A stretch of 64,000 nucleotides of DNA from Porpolomopsis calyptriformis (Eukaryota > Basidiomycota > Agaricomycetes > Agaricales > Hygrophoraceae): positions 415,098 through 479,097 of the forward strand of contig OX621164.1 of assembly GCA_951640195.1 (NCBI GenBank), written 5' to 3'. The position numbers and the translations under genes are program-made. Below are positions 1 to 11,267 of this stretch, in pieces (positions within the stretch are counted from its first letter, which is position 1; the number at the start of each line of letters is the position of its first letter). The notes beneath the pieces were generated by a model. That model saw only the letters and a program-made list of their open reading frames with translations. It was not told the origin of the DNA and did no database searches.

Positions 1-2358
1 CTTTCCGCTCTGTCATGCACCATGAAAATACTACGCACCACGTCTTCCCGGTTTTTATAACGCCTGCAAAGTTTAATGGAGGATGTGATTAGTGCGGGGA
101 ATGTGAACCGCATGCGTTCACCTCCTGCACTAAAGTACCGCCGGGCTACTTGTAGCAGCTAAATAGCCTTAGCTTAGAAAGAGAGATTTTCAAGACGAAT
201 GCGGCACACCTCGAATTGTACATCCAACGACTCTGCCCGGAACAGATGAACCATCCTTGCCACCCAGCCCTGCTCCTCTGCCATCTCTTCTCGTTCCAGA
301 TAATGTGCGCCCTGTCTCCGCGTGTCCTTCATTTGTGGCTGCAAGCCAGCATCGTTAACCGAGCCGTCTGACTGATCTTTAACGAGGACATGGCACAACT
401 CAAGAATGCCATCGACGTCTTCAGGTGTCTCCACGATCGTCTCGTTTTTGAGTACGGAAGAGACGACGGAGTGTGCGATTGAGCGCCGGGTGGAGAAGAG
501 TTGTTGCGTCAGTAATGGAGAGTAGTGTGGTATCGCGAGGAGAGTAAGGACTGATTGATACGAGTTTATAGGGGCTACTAGGAGGGCAGCGAGGTTGGCG
601 GATGTCTGAGAGGCGTGTAGGTCCGGTCTGTAGATGACTGAGTGATGCAAGTTTATCAGGCTGTATATGGACTCACCCAGTTGAGAACTCTTTGACCTTT
701 TCCTGCGCGAATGCAAGAACTTGATCGACATACTCAAGTCGGTCGGGATAGCAACTCAATGATAAGTTAGTTAGTGATACAAGGAGAGCAGTGATATCCT
801 GAATCGGCAAATCTGGCCGAGCCTGGACAGCAGCTTTAGCAGTAACATGGGGTGGACCGCCCGATGGGCTTACCTTGATGAGTTCGACAACCTGCTTCCA
901 AAATACCTCAAAGAGCTGAACATTTTCAGGTACGCCCCTGAACTTCCGTACTGTCTCCTCTTTCTCGTTTACAACCTCACTCGATCCGTCCAAAGTAGGT
1001 GAAGGTACTGACTTCTCCACTTCTACAACAGGGCTCTGTGGTGTCGACGAATCCCATACGTCATGGGTGTCTTGGGTAGGCGATCGCATGCCGACGTTCC
1101 CATTCTCTCGCGCTTTGGCCTTTTGTATCTTCACCTTCTCAGCAAGGCGCCGCGCAGCAGCTTCTTCTTGACGCTTCGTCTCCTCCGGATCCTCGTTCTC
1201 GGCTTCGCGCGCGGCGTATGCTGCGAGCCGGTCGATGAGTGCAATGACGATTTGCTTGATGTTCACTTTGGGATGAAGTTGAGCTGTGGAAGTTAAGAAG
1301 GGCCCAAGGGAGTGAAGGTGAAATTCGTCGGTGAATACCTAACAAAAGTTGACTTGTATGATACAAGCAGGACAGAAGCCTTACTTACCTGGATAACCAC
1401 CTCCATCAAGTATTCTTGCGCGATCACATCCTTGCAATTAACAACTTGCTCCAAAATGCTCGGCAGAATCGTGCGTTGATAGAGGGCAAGGTCCACTCCG
1501 TCGAGTTGACTTAGCCGAACAAGGTTGGTTCCAACGAGGATGCGCAGCTCCCGCCGCTCCATCTCACGCTTCTCCCGGTCTCGCGAATGACCCTGGTGCT
1601 GCAAACGGACCCAGAGTTTGTTCATCTCGATAAAATTGCAGAGAACGAAGGATATTGAGTCTTGCAGGTTGCCAGCCGGACTAAATGAAATTGGCTGCCA
1701 TGAGCCTCGCACAACAAGCATCACAAACGGGCCAGAGTCAACGTACCCAGCCTCCGTTCCAACTGGCAAATGGTCTCGCGTCTGACCGCTCAGATAATGC
1801 CGCAGAAACAGGCCGCGGATGGGATGCAGCACACCACGAGACATCTCAATCATGTCCTTCATAATTTCCTTGACTGGCGCCTCCGGGATAGACATATAAA
1901 CGGAGCCAACGGTGATCATGAGGTACAGTCGTGGGATGATGTTCCCAGCATACTGGACGAGTTCGTACAAGTCCGCGAGGTGATGTTTGGCCTGTGTATG
2001 AGCCTCGTAGAGGTAATTTGAAAGGTGGCGGAGAGCGTCGAATACGGCCATGTCTATAAGGTGCGTTGAGCGCCGAAAATATTGGGGAATGAGAAGTGAC
2101 ACACAAAGTTCATAATACTGCTTGGGTGACAGAGACGACGTCCGGAGCTCTGCCAACATTAAACTTGCACTCTTTAAAGCGTCCATAAGCTGCTCGAGCT
2201 CCTGCATGCCGAGAAAAGGCGCGAACAAAGATGTTAATTAGCGGAAAACAATGCTTGAGTTGGCGCACCAAATGTCTTTTCATCTGTTGCACCTGGATCT
2301 TGACGGTATTGAGAGCTTCACTGAGCATTTTTCCCTCCTCCGCCGTTGGGCCGACCAT
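1..2358 (-). CDS. VPS35: Vps35, retromer scaffold subunit (5' part, cut by window edge)
   Basis: Vps35 is the alpha-solenoid scaffold of the retromer cargo-selective complex (with Vps26 and Vps29) that returns receptors from endosomes to the Golgi. Eight minus-strand exons can be read: 2358-2269, 2201-2105, 2053-1747, 1680-1389, 1338-874, 822-677, 627-210 and 158 to about 39. A GTGCGT at 38-33 probably opens the next intron. Introns are 49-67 nt, GT-AG, and all phases join; those at 2054-2104, 1681-1746 and 823-873 are in frame and were removed because the family has no residues there. The PRLYLM motif that the family uses to contact Vps26 lies at 1918-1935, and the hallmark block [18 protein letters not shown] is in exon 4. 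About 645 residues are visible; the Vps29-binding C-terminus lies outside. The start at 2358 fits the family N-terminus ([14 protein letters not shown]). The assignment is firm. Confidence 0.95.
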
Positions 2359-2496
2359 GGTTTTCGAGAGATTAGATACACGAGCAGCTCGGGAGGGAGC
2401 TGCGCTGCCAATTTAGTGTGTGATACGGAAATAATTATGTAATGAGTACACCACGTGATTGAGTTTCCCTCTTTCCTTTATTTTTCAAGGCTCTCT
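2359..2496. promoter_or_regulatory. Divergent promoter between VPS35 and the Zn-cluster gene
   Basis: Only 138 bp separate the VPS35 start codon from the best start of the plus-strand gene, so both genes must use one shared intergenic region. It contains a CACGTG E-box at 2452-2457. No clear TATA box is seen. Confidence 0.5.
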
Positions 2497-3939
2497 ATGT
2501 CCAAGATAAATACCAAGCCTTCAGAGGTATCAACAGAGGGCCCAAGCCAGCCATTGATACATACTGAACACCCACTATTGAAACCAATAATCTCGAAGCT
2601 AAGATTGAATAAAGCCACCCAGCGAATTCATAGCAAAAATCTTATAAACGATCTTTTGTGGACTCACGAGATGGAGCTGCTTTCACGCCAAGGAACCGCA
2701 AGTGACTCGAGCTCCCAGAGCACCTCAAGCTTTGGGGAGACAACAGATGAGGAAAGTACTTCGGGGACAGATTTGAAAGCGACAGGGCCAGTGGCAACAA
2801 TAGGGCCTCGATTAACAGCTGAGAGCATAACCAAGTTTGCTGATGCTTGGAATGAAAGGGGCGGGGAAAGAGCCGCTCAGTGGGCTGCTCACCGAGACAG
2901 ACCAGTTAGTGACCTTTTTCTTATCTTCTTCGGGATGTGTGGCATTGATTTGATTTCCATCAGCCATGCGAGAGGTGTGTCACTGCCAATGCGACATGCA
3001 TTCCAAAAGCAAACACCGCTGCCTGTACCCGATGTTGTGACAAAAAGACGGCATGCTCCCGAGTGTTCGAGTTCAAAAAACAACAGATCATGAGCAAGAT
3101 GGACCTGAGCGAAGAAAAATTTGACGAATTGTGGAAGCTGTCCGTAGGGAAGCCTAAGAGGTCCAAGAATGCAGGGAAGGGGCCAAAAAGCGGGGGCAAG
3201 ATGTTGAGAGGCATGGGGAAGGGGTCGAGGCGCTTAAAGTCTCAACGAATATGCAGTAGTACTGAATCAAGTATGCCACCAGAGACAATAGGCGGCACTT
3301 CCAGGGGGTCCGAGAGTGCAATGTCTGACGTGGTGACCACACTGGTAGAAAGGGAAATAACAGAAGAGGACGACAACGTGCAGGAGAAATCTGAAGAGTG
3401 GGATGAGGATCAAGAACATGACCAGGAGTCAGAATGGGATGCGCATGAGTTTCTTGACCTTCCGCAGAGTAAGTGAACATGTACCCATCACGGCAGTGAC
3501 TGAAATATATCTATTGGGCGCAAGTAGAAAGCAGAGGCGAGAATTTGGAGCACACAGAGCAGCGACGGATCCAGAAACTGGAGCAGGAAGTGAAGGAATT
3601 ACAGCACAGACTCGAAGGTAAGGGCCCTTAGTGCGATCGGTGAATAACATGTACTGATGTCAAGTAGAGGATCAAAAAATCATCGAGCTGATGTTCGAGA
3701 TCCAACGTGTCAGGGACCAGAGCATTAAGCGTACACGAGTGAAAGCCAAAACATTGCGTTTGGGGGTACAAGAGCAGGCAAGAGAGACTGAGGTTGGACT
3801 GGAGATCGAGTCGATGTACGATGCTGCCAACGGGGCTAAACGTCAAAGGGAAGAAGGAGGGGAAGTATTAGAGGAGGAAGATGAGGAGGGGGATTGGAGG
3901 AGCTCAAAGAGGCGAAGGAATGGCGGACGTCTGTGCTAA
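2497..3939 (+). CDS. Putative nuclear protein with Zn2Cys6-like cysteine cluster and coiled coil
   Basis: I do not recognise an ortholog. Four exons splice in frame: 2497-2904, 2964-3468, 3528-3617 and 3668-3939, with introns of 59, 59 and 50 nt, giving about 424 residues. The first intron uses a weak GTTAGT donor. Removing it shifts the frame and creates six cysteines spaced C-X2-C-X6-C-X8-C-X2-C-X6-C right at the start of exon 2. That is the spacing of fungal Zn(II)2Cys6 clusters, although the basic residues usual between cysteines are few. Downstream come a Lys/Gly/Ser-rich stretch, an acidic run (about 3360-3450), a heptad-like Glu/Gln/Leu helix across exons 3 and 4, an acidic block, and a C-terminal basic cluster (KRRR) that could be a nuclear signal. 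A DNA-binding or chromatin role is inference only. The alternative is a domesticated or repeat-derived fungal gene. Confidence 0.6.
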
Positions 3940-4736
3940 GAGTCAAGCTTGATTTTAGTATCATTGTAGTCGGTATTGAAAACACCTCCGATGGAGATTT
4001 TCCAGCTCGAGCAACTGCCACCTGAGACTGATGTCAGTTTTCGCAACACATCCATGAAGGTGACCTCGAATACGTCTGAAGATCCTGGCGAGTCGCTCGC
4101 TTCAGACAACGATATCCAATCCGGTGGTATGCAATGGTTCCTAGAAAAGTTGGGTAACCGCCGCGCTCTCAATTTAGTCACGTTCACGCCGTCACAACTC
4201 ATCTACCTTTTTATTTCCCTCCAGTTGCGACCCCTACAGATGCTTCTAGCTAACCAGACATTATCTCAGTGCAATCACACAATGTCATCGTTTCTGTCAT
4301 TCCCGATGCCCGTCTCTACTATTCACCACGGATATTTCAACAAATGTGCCAGTAGGTCTGCCTGATGGGTCGCTTCTTCCCGGGTTCGTGCCTGATGACT
4401 CTCCTATCCCCTCTATGGATAATCACGACGAGTCATAATGCTTTATCAATGCCTGCGCTGTTCTATGGCGGTCATCTGGGTTTAGTTTGGCCTGCCCAAC
4501 TCTCGTCCCCCTTTGCAGTTTTATCTGCTCCATATTTGTAGGTCGGACACGGACTACTGGGGCCATCCTTTATCGAAGAGCCCTCAAATTCTAATTCAGT
4601 CTCCGACTAACGAGATCGGGTCTGGGAATGGACTAGCGAGATTCAATTCAGAGTTTGAGTTGGACTGCAAAGTTTGAATGCAACTATCTTGCAGAATCTC
4701 TGTCTGGAGTCCGAGTCTTCTTCGCTGTCAACAGTC
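3940..4736. other. Interval without a supported gene
   Basis: This holds the 3' flank of the upstream gene and the 5' flank of the membrane-protein gene. An open frame of 129 codons (3976-4365, plus strand) has no recognisable domain and no convincing splice partners, so it is not called. Confidence 0.4.
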
Positions 4737-5434
4737 ATGCTTTTGCTTCAAGAACTGGTCATCATTTTACTTCCGCTTCTTGTGCTGGCTGTTAAAATCG
4801 CTGACCCAGCCTGGTCCTACAGTGATCTTGGATCGTGGAATGTGATTTCTCCATCTTCACCTTGCCCTGGATGTGCCGCCAAGATAGATCCAACCCAACC
4901 GTTGCATGGCACATGGCACGATACTAGCTGTGATGGCTGCCATGCATCCGTTTCTTTCGACCACAACCATCCGGGTCCACTTCCAAACCATTTCCTGTTG
5001 CCGCTTTAGTCGGCCCATTGTGTTCGATTCTATTCGTGCTACTCATCATCGCAATCCTCCTTTATCGCCGCACTAGAAGTCTGTATTGGTCACATTCTCC
5101 TCCTCTGCCAATTATTGAATGTTCAATAGATGTCCCTCCCACTCAGCCACAAGTTCATACGGGGGGAACTACCTCAGAGGCTGGAGACAAAGGTTTGATC
5201 AACCATCATCTTGCGTTTTTTTAAAACACTCATCGATTCCCTAATTTAGTTCACCAACCACATCCGAATGAAGAACCTCAAGCAAGCCAAGCAGATCAGT
5301 ACAATTATGTCTCCGACAATGCTTCCCATGTAATTCCCAGTGTGCCCCTGTTGCCCTCACTTCAAGCACCATACCCAGTGGAAGCAAACACCATGAGGTC
5401 ACTTGCTCGGCCCCAACCGACGCTCAACTACTGA
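4737..5434 (+). CDS. Small secreted/single-pass membrane protein, ectodomain reduced
   Basis: Three exons join in frame: 4737-4929, 5010-5192 and 5250-5434 (introns 80 and 57 nt), giving 186 residues. Residues 1-18 form a hydrophobic signal peptide. Next is a short ectodomain with ADPAWSYSDLGSWN and a CPGC...DPTQPLHGTWHD block, a pattern I know from basidiomycete single-pass membrane proteins of unknown function. Exon 2 encodes one membrane segment (LCSILFVLLIIAILLY) followed by RRTRS, and exon 3 a Pro/Gln/Asn-rich cytoplasmic tail. Relatives normally have about 150-200 residues between the WHD block and the membrane; here almost none remain. The tail ends at a TGA (5432), yet the same frame reopens just after a 7-nt tandem duplication and ends in a PPPYH-type tail at 5494. 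The gene may be decaying. The first intron (GTGATG donor) is the least certain part. Confidence 0.5.
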
Positions 5435-5802
5435 ACCGTTAACCGTTAATCTGGAGCAAGGCTCTCCGCCACCTTACCATGCCCAGAACGACTAGACCCT
5501 GCTCCATACTCTTTTCTCCGTGACACTCCACACATTCTTGGTCATTTCCCCATCACATGGCCCGAGCTGTAATTTAATCTCGCCAGCCCAGTTCCCAATT
5601 CCATCCATATCCTATCATAAATGGTCACTTTCCAACCATGCTTATATGTTCCTCGTTCTCGCACTTTGTGTACATCTCACTCCTTTCTCAGAGCTTCTCT
5701 GTTAAGGCTTGTTCCGCTTAGGAAGAATGCTGGGAACTTTTGTACAATTATACTTTGTAATAATGAATAAAATATGGGCGGAAGCGTCTGCTCGAGGCCA
5801 GC
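5435..5802. other. Interval between convergent genes
   Basis: The first 60 bases carry the out-of-frame remainder of the membrane-protein tail. The rest is AT-rich sequence between two convergent genes, probably their 3' UTRs. No other gene is visible. Confidence 0.5.
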
Positions 5803-8800
5803 TCAGACATGGAATACCACCTCAACTGCCTTGAATGCGGTATTCCCTGGCCAAACTTTGATCGGAACCTCGCATTCAACCGTCTCCAGCCTCACATCCT
5901 CCCACCCTTCTCTGCCACCTCCAAATTTGACACCCTCTCCTACCCCCCCCTCCTTGCTCACACGCACACCATCATACTCGCTATCATCGTCACCATCGCC
6001 ATCCGCCATCTTCTCCTCCTCGTCCTCCGCAACACCCAAAAGTGACGCAGCCAGAAAGGACGTCCATGAGCTCGCTCGCTTCTGCGTCCCACCATTGCGC
6101 GGTCGCTGCCGCACATCCAGACGCTCCATCGGTGACATCCGCGATGTCGCCTTCCAAGACGACCCCCAGTGACCTTTCGGTCCGTCTCTAATCAAGCTCT
6201 TCAGCCGTACACCCTCGCTACTGACCACAGAGGCCTCCATTGCCACCGCCACCAGCAGACACAACCGTACTTTCCACTCGAGCCCGCCTGGCCGGGACCC
6301 TATCGAGTCTGCGTCTCCTTCTCCTCCTCCCACCTTCACCTGGAAAGCTGGGCTTGCATCTGACGGGATGTCTAAAGAAAATGTGGTGCGCAGGTTGGAG
6401 AGAACGAATGAGGAATGATACTCTGCATGTACACGCCGCATCTGGCGAGAATTTGAGGTGGGAGACAGTGAGGACGGTAGAGATTCTTGACATTCGAGTA
6501 TTGCAGACAACTTCGCCATCATATTGACTTGAGCTCTGGGGGTGAGAATTTATTTTCGATTCACTCACTTGTAACACCCGAGCCCGACTTGTCCGTTCAT
6601 TAAGTTCCACCACACCTAAAGCCGTCTCACCAAGCCTGTACGCCGACTTGGTAAACGTAAGGATAGCAACCTTCACACCTCCCTTATTCACATCGTAAGA
6701 AGCTTTGACGACCTTCAGCCCTCAAAAAGGACATGCAAGCGTTGAAAGCATGCACCCACCTTTTCGTGGATTTCTTGTCAATAATTCCACAGCCTCCCTG
6801 CATCCGGTCAATGCACCTTCCTGTTCTCGATCGCAATCGTGTTCCGTTTCTCCCAGAACGGGTCCAAATGGGGGCTTTACTCTCACACCATTCGCAGCTG
6901 GCTCTAAGAACGCGGTTGACAGCCTGCGAGCATAGTCCTGCAATTCGCGGAAACTTCCACCAGAGCTCTGCCCTTGAAAGCTCACTTTAAAGGTCGAACT
7001 GGATTAAAAGAAGAAAATAGATACCAGGAGATTGGTTCACACTCTTTTCCGGTTTTTTTGGCTCCTCCACAACCTTAGCAGTGGGATCCGTGGCGAGTTT
7101 CAGACGTCTTGAAACTGGCCATAGTAGGTCATACACCTTGGGCGGTTGACCAACTGCCAGAAGAATGTCAACCAGTTTATGGGAATCACCTACCGGCGGA
7201 AGACACTTACCGACTACATTATTGTATACCCGGATTGGAACTTTCATCACTCGGCTGGTACTATTCGCCCCAGTTGACTTCATACCGCCAGAGGCTGGAG
7301 AACCAGCGCGACATGTACCTACGACTAGTTCGTATGAAAATTTCATGGAGCGACCTTTGAAAGTCGGGGGCAGATTGTCCGGGAGAGGTAGAGAATATGT
7401 GACTGCAAATTTGTTGAGCTTTCCATCGGGACACGTTTAGATGGAAAAAATCACGCACAACTACGAGATTCGCCCGGAAGGAGGCAGAGATCAACGGCGA
7501 GCATCGTGGGCTGAACCTGGAATGTTGGCAGAGGCGTCTCGGGGTTGATCTCGTCCTGGACGAAAATGCCCAGGCCGACTTTGTCACTACCACCATCGGC
7601 CGATGGAGAGGGTGACAAGAGCCCAGAGAACGCTGATGACGTTGGTGTGGCAGAAGGCGTTGAAACTGAGGTAATAAGGGAAGACGGAGAGAGGAGGGAG
7701 AGGAGACCGGATGAGAGAGAGGCTGATCGAGTGTGGGTATGTCGACGGGGATGTTGATGTGAGTGATGGAGAGATAAGGTGATATCCATGCTACCCCCAC
7801 CCACGGCTGAACGTTTAATAAGACTAGAACGTACGTTGTGCAATGTATCAAGTTGTGCTTGTGATGGAGAGATTCCAGGTGGAGGTGTGATAATGACAGT
7901 CCCAGTGAGTTGTGCATATGAGTAAAGAATTAATTCGGTATTAGATTGGGGAAGCGATGACGAGAAAGCTGTGCGTAAAACATTTGACTTTGAGACACCA
8001 GAAGGTTGGCCGAGTCCAATTGGGAGAGGTCGTCGGCCATGTTTTGGTTGTAGAGAACGTGAAAATGGTGGGGGCAAGGGTGGGTCGGAAATTGGCGAAG
8101 CAGATAGAGGTGAAGGGGGGTGAAGTTGGGCAGCATTTTCAGCTATTGGATCCAGGACGAGGGAGAATGACGATGTTGATGCGGATAACGCGTACGGTGA
8201 AGGAGGCAAGGAATTGGACATTTCGTGCAGTTGAAGACTTCCATCAAGCACTGATATTTTACGTGCGTGAGGATGATTTGGGGATAACGGGAGGGTTGTC
8301 GATCTCCCAACTGGAGAAGTTGGGGCTGGGAGCAGCTTCCGATAAATAAAGGCAGCGACACTAACGGATGACACGTACAGTTACAGCTGATAGCGGTATG
8401 CCGTGGTGGGGCGGAGCCAGGGTGAGGGTCATCTGGCGATTGGTTTTCGAGATTGTGAGGTGCTATACTAACAGATAGCGATCTTGGTTGTAACTTTTTC
8501 CTTCTCTGATCGACGGACTGAGTGAGATTGTTTAACTCATTCGACGGGAGATGTCGCCCAATGAGCCCCTTCCTTGATGGGTTGTGGGTTCCACCGAATG
8601 CGGGTGCAGATGGTACCTGAACGGGTGTTCGTGGTGTGCCTGGGGAGGTTGGGGGTCGAGAAAGTGGCGCGGAGCTAATGGAATGGGCTGCGCGAGTGTG
8701 TGAATGAATTCTCTGGGGTGTTGAATCAGGGGAACGGGAATTGGTGAATGTGATCGTGGCCGAAAACAGCTCTCCGGCGAAGTATGAAGATTGTGAAGGG

Positions 8801-8853
8801 GATACTACGACACGAACAGCAGAATCCAAGTTGCTGGTGTTGGTTTCAGACAT
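5803..8853 (-). CDS. RGP1: Rgp1, subunit of the Ric1-Rgp1 Rab6/Ypt6 exchange complex
   Basis: Rgp1 is an arrestin-fold protein that with Ric1 activates the Rab6-type GTPase Ypt6 at the Golgi, supporting endosome-to-Golgi recycling. Seven exons join without a frame break: 8853-8379, 8325-7459, 7402-7211, 7153-7025, 6984-6760, 6702-6569 and 6510-5803 (909 residues). Introns are 40-58 nt; the one at 6985-7024 is unusually short and its acceptor (AAAG) was chosen by frame. Family landmarks are the N-terminal VRVVVSPSQSSYFAGE strand, the LDPIAE segment, NTELILYSYAQL, the SAVGGGSMDI block, GESRSFTYSLPLPDNLPP, LTRNPRK, TTFSLDIP and the C-terminal VECEVPIKVWP strand. The long Ser/Pro-rich stretch in exons 1-2 and the acidic loop in the last exon are typical fungal expansions. 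The assignment is strong; only small splice details could change. Confidence 0.9.
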
Positions 8854-9320
8854 CTCTGAGAGAACTTTTGTTGAATGGCAATCAGAACAGCATGAGGAAG
8901 ATAGTTGGTGTTTTCGGTTACTGCTGGTTGCTGGATGTGCGGATACGCCACCAAAAGGTGAAGTCACGTGTAAGCTTCCCCAGAGCGAGTTCCTCTCCAC
9001 CATCGACGTTAACTTTTTATGCACTCCCCATAGTCCCCAGCATTAAAGTTTATAGAGAGGTGGTTTTTGGACATTTGGATATTGTGACTTGGCATGCAAC
9101 ATTTATTGTTTACAACATGTTCTAAATGCTAGATGTTCTGAATGCTAAAGGTCCAAACTGGACAAAATGTGATTTTATACATAAAATGTGATTTTGTCCA
9201 GTTTGGACCTTCATAAGAAAGGCTTCCAATATTGCTTCAAACTTGCAACAGAATTTGTGAAATTCATTGAGTCTGAGTTCCAAGTATTGTCCAACTTCCA
9301 CCTTCACCTCTGTCCTTGCT
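8854..9320. other. Divergent intergenic region RGP1 / BTB gene
   Basis: This 467-bp interval lies between the RGP1 start and the BTB gene start and must hold both promoters. An AATGCTA-rich stretch and a long inverted repeat (listed separately) are its only visible structure. Confidence 0.5.
9148..9211. repeat. Perfect 20-bp inverted repeat with 24-nt spacer
   Basis: The arms at 9148-9167 and 9192-9211 are exact reverse complements (arm core GGTCCAAACTGGACA). The spacer itself holds a second imperfect palindrome around TTTTATACATAAAA, so the unit could fold into one long hairpin. It sits about 110 bp upstream of the BTB start codon. It may be a MITE remnant or a regulatory cruciform; nothing decides between these. 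Confidence 0.85.
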
Positions 9321-9780
9321 ATGTCTGATACCAGCTTGTCCACTGCTGACCTTGAGAGGCATGCAACCCTTTGGGATTCTGAAGGAACCCATGTTTTTCA
9401 AGTTTGTGTCTTGTATTTTTTGATACTTACTGTTCCACTGATGCTACTATTCTAAGGTACAAAACACACTCTATATGCTTGATTCAAAGACACTATCACG
9501 GGTATCAACGATGTTTGCTGAAATGTTTTCCATGCCTCAAGTTTCAGGCTCGCACGACACAGATGCGGAGGGGACTGAGGCTCAGCCTATCTTGATTCAC
9601 AACGTCTCTGAGCCCGAGTTTGATATCTTTGTTTCGCAAGCCTATGGCAAGTTGAGTTGCTTTTCTATACCTGATCATCTGAGTGAGTGCTCACTGTCGC
9701 GCAGATTTGTTCAGCCACCCTTTCCAAATGATATGCTTATTAGACTCCTTCACTTGAGCCAGGCAGACAGACATCAATAA
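9321..9780 (+). pseudogene. Truncated BTB/POZ-domain gene
   Basis: Three exons (9321-9401, 9457-9650, 9705-9780) encode the N-terminal part of a fungal BTB/POZ protein. Visible are the RHATLWDSEGTHVFQ strand, NTLYMLDSKTLSRVSTMF (the usual helix before DMF), and LIRLLHLSQ. BTB proteins of this basidiomycete group are about 200-350 residues with a long helical C-terminus. This one stops after 116 residues, immediately after the LLHLSQ helix. Its last bases overlap the 3' end of the neighbouring minus-strand gene (stop at 9774-9776), so the missing part cannot lie in this direction. It is either a remnant cut off by rearrangement or a short gene; the remnant is favoured. Confidence 0.55.
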
Positions 9781-11267
9781 GCACCCTTAACACGACCCAA
9801 CAAAACATTCTCAATTTCATCCTCAAGTTCTTCTTGACTCCACTCTGTCACCGAACCAATTTTAGACAGCAGCTGCACACTGGAATTCTGTTTAGAGAGA
9901 GGATATAATAAGCACATGTATCACTATTAAGACTTGCCTGGACTGCAGTGAGGCTAAGCCTTCGGCTGCGGAACTTTCCCATTTGTCTAATGACGTGCAG
10001 TCAGCTTGGCTCATAATATTTTGCGCATCCCTTGCGATAGACAGAGCCTTGGTCCATTTATCCAGTGAAGGCCTGGGTTTCTGGACATTTGCTCAGCATG
10101 TTGAAGAACAGAAGGCGAATGAAAACGCACAGAAGAATTCGTCATCTGGGGTACCCCAGACGCTGCCGAGTTGTGTCTTGAAACCTGTGATTGATTGAGC
10201 ATGAGAAGGAGGCTAGTACAACAGCACACACATCACCACTAAGACCCCGGGACTTCGATCTCGCGGAAACTGCCTCCAAGGTCTGAATATACCCTTCCAA
10301 AATAATCGAGAACAAAATCTCGGTAACTATATGACAGTTAACAACAGTCCTTGATGACAAATGTTACCGTAAGCGAACCATTTATCATTCCATGCAAGAA
10401 GGCGGAGCGCGGACGTTTAGGGACGGTGATTTCGTCCTGATACAGAGAGAATTTGGAGCCATCGTAACGAAGGATATAAAAGTCATGCAAATCAGTCAAC
10501 ATTGCATAAACGGGAGGTTGCTTGTCGAATTCTTTGTCGGCATTGACTTTATATGCGGCTGCAGGACAAAATCAACGTCATACGGGGATTAGATGGCGGT
10601 GGTACTCGCAGGCTAGTTCCAACAGGAGTTGCGCGGTATGATCTCCAAGATTCTTGAAGCGAAGCTTTAGCTCGATGACTATCAAAATAATCCCCTCAAT
10701 CATGTACACTTCGTGCTCGACCCAGCCTCCAGAGGTTTCCGGCGTCTCAGGCATGGGGTGTTCGGGGCGATCAACGATGCGACCTTCGAACAAAGCGCAA
10801 ACGGGTACATGCCACTGAGATGTAAAAATAGTTAAGATATCTCTCACCGTGAAAGACCATGTGCTTACCGCATCCATCAGCCTCACCCTGGCAGCTTCTC
10901 GACTATGGCTCGCTGTCTCCTGGTAAACGTCGAGCCACCGAGCTGAGTTCTTCATGACTTCTCGATGAAAAGATGGCGGGAGGAAGGCGCGTGATACGGT
11001 GAATAACTTGAGTTGAGTCATATCCTTGTCGACCTCCAAACCAAATTGGGGAGCGATCTTCTCCCACCGCGCTTTATTGAAGGCGGGAACCGTTTCGCTG
11101 AAGGTTTGTAGGTCAGGGATCGTCAAACCACCCAGATAAGCCACAGTGAGAGAGGCCTTAGCAACTCGAGCTCGGCCACCCTCTGCTTGGAGTTTGGAAG
11201 CAAGCGTATCAAGCCCATACGACTCGAGCTCTTGTAATATCTCTTCTTGATTCTTCCTTTTCGCCAT
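9774..11267 (-). CDS. Conserved fungal protein of unknown function
   Basis: I do not recognise a named family, but the protein resembles lineage-specific hypothetical proteins of Agaricomycetes. Seven exons join perfectly: 11267-10869, 10814-10610, 10558-10379, 10326-10232, 10184-10131, 10080-9934 and 9887-9774 (397 residues). Two in-frame stops near 10577-10587 vanish if a GC-AG intron (10609-10559, 51 nt) is accepted; it restores a smooth LLLELASAYKVNADKEF. Landmarks are a Lys-rich N-terminus, LTDLHDFYILRYDGSKF, ILFSIILEGYIQTLEAV and a C-terminal acidic helix ending VLLGRVKGAY. No signal peptide or convincing membrane span is seen. It converges with the BTB remnant and overlaps it by 7 bp. 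Confidence 0.7.

Noticed and set aside
3976..4365. 129-codon open frame between two genes
   Set aside because: No start context, splice partners, domain or composition bias supports it.
6218..6691. Several overlapping open frames on both strands within RGP1
   Set aside because: They are reading-frame shadows; only the minus-strand frame with Rgp1 motifs and consistent splicing is supported.
10578..10620. Stop codon ending the unknown gene at 229 residues
   Set aside because: Coding-quality sequence with matching phases continues for six more exon segments; a GC-AG intron explains the stops better.
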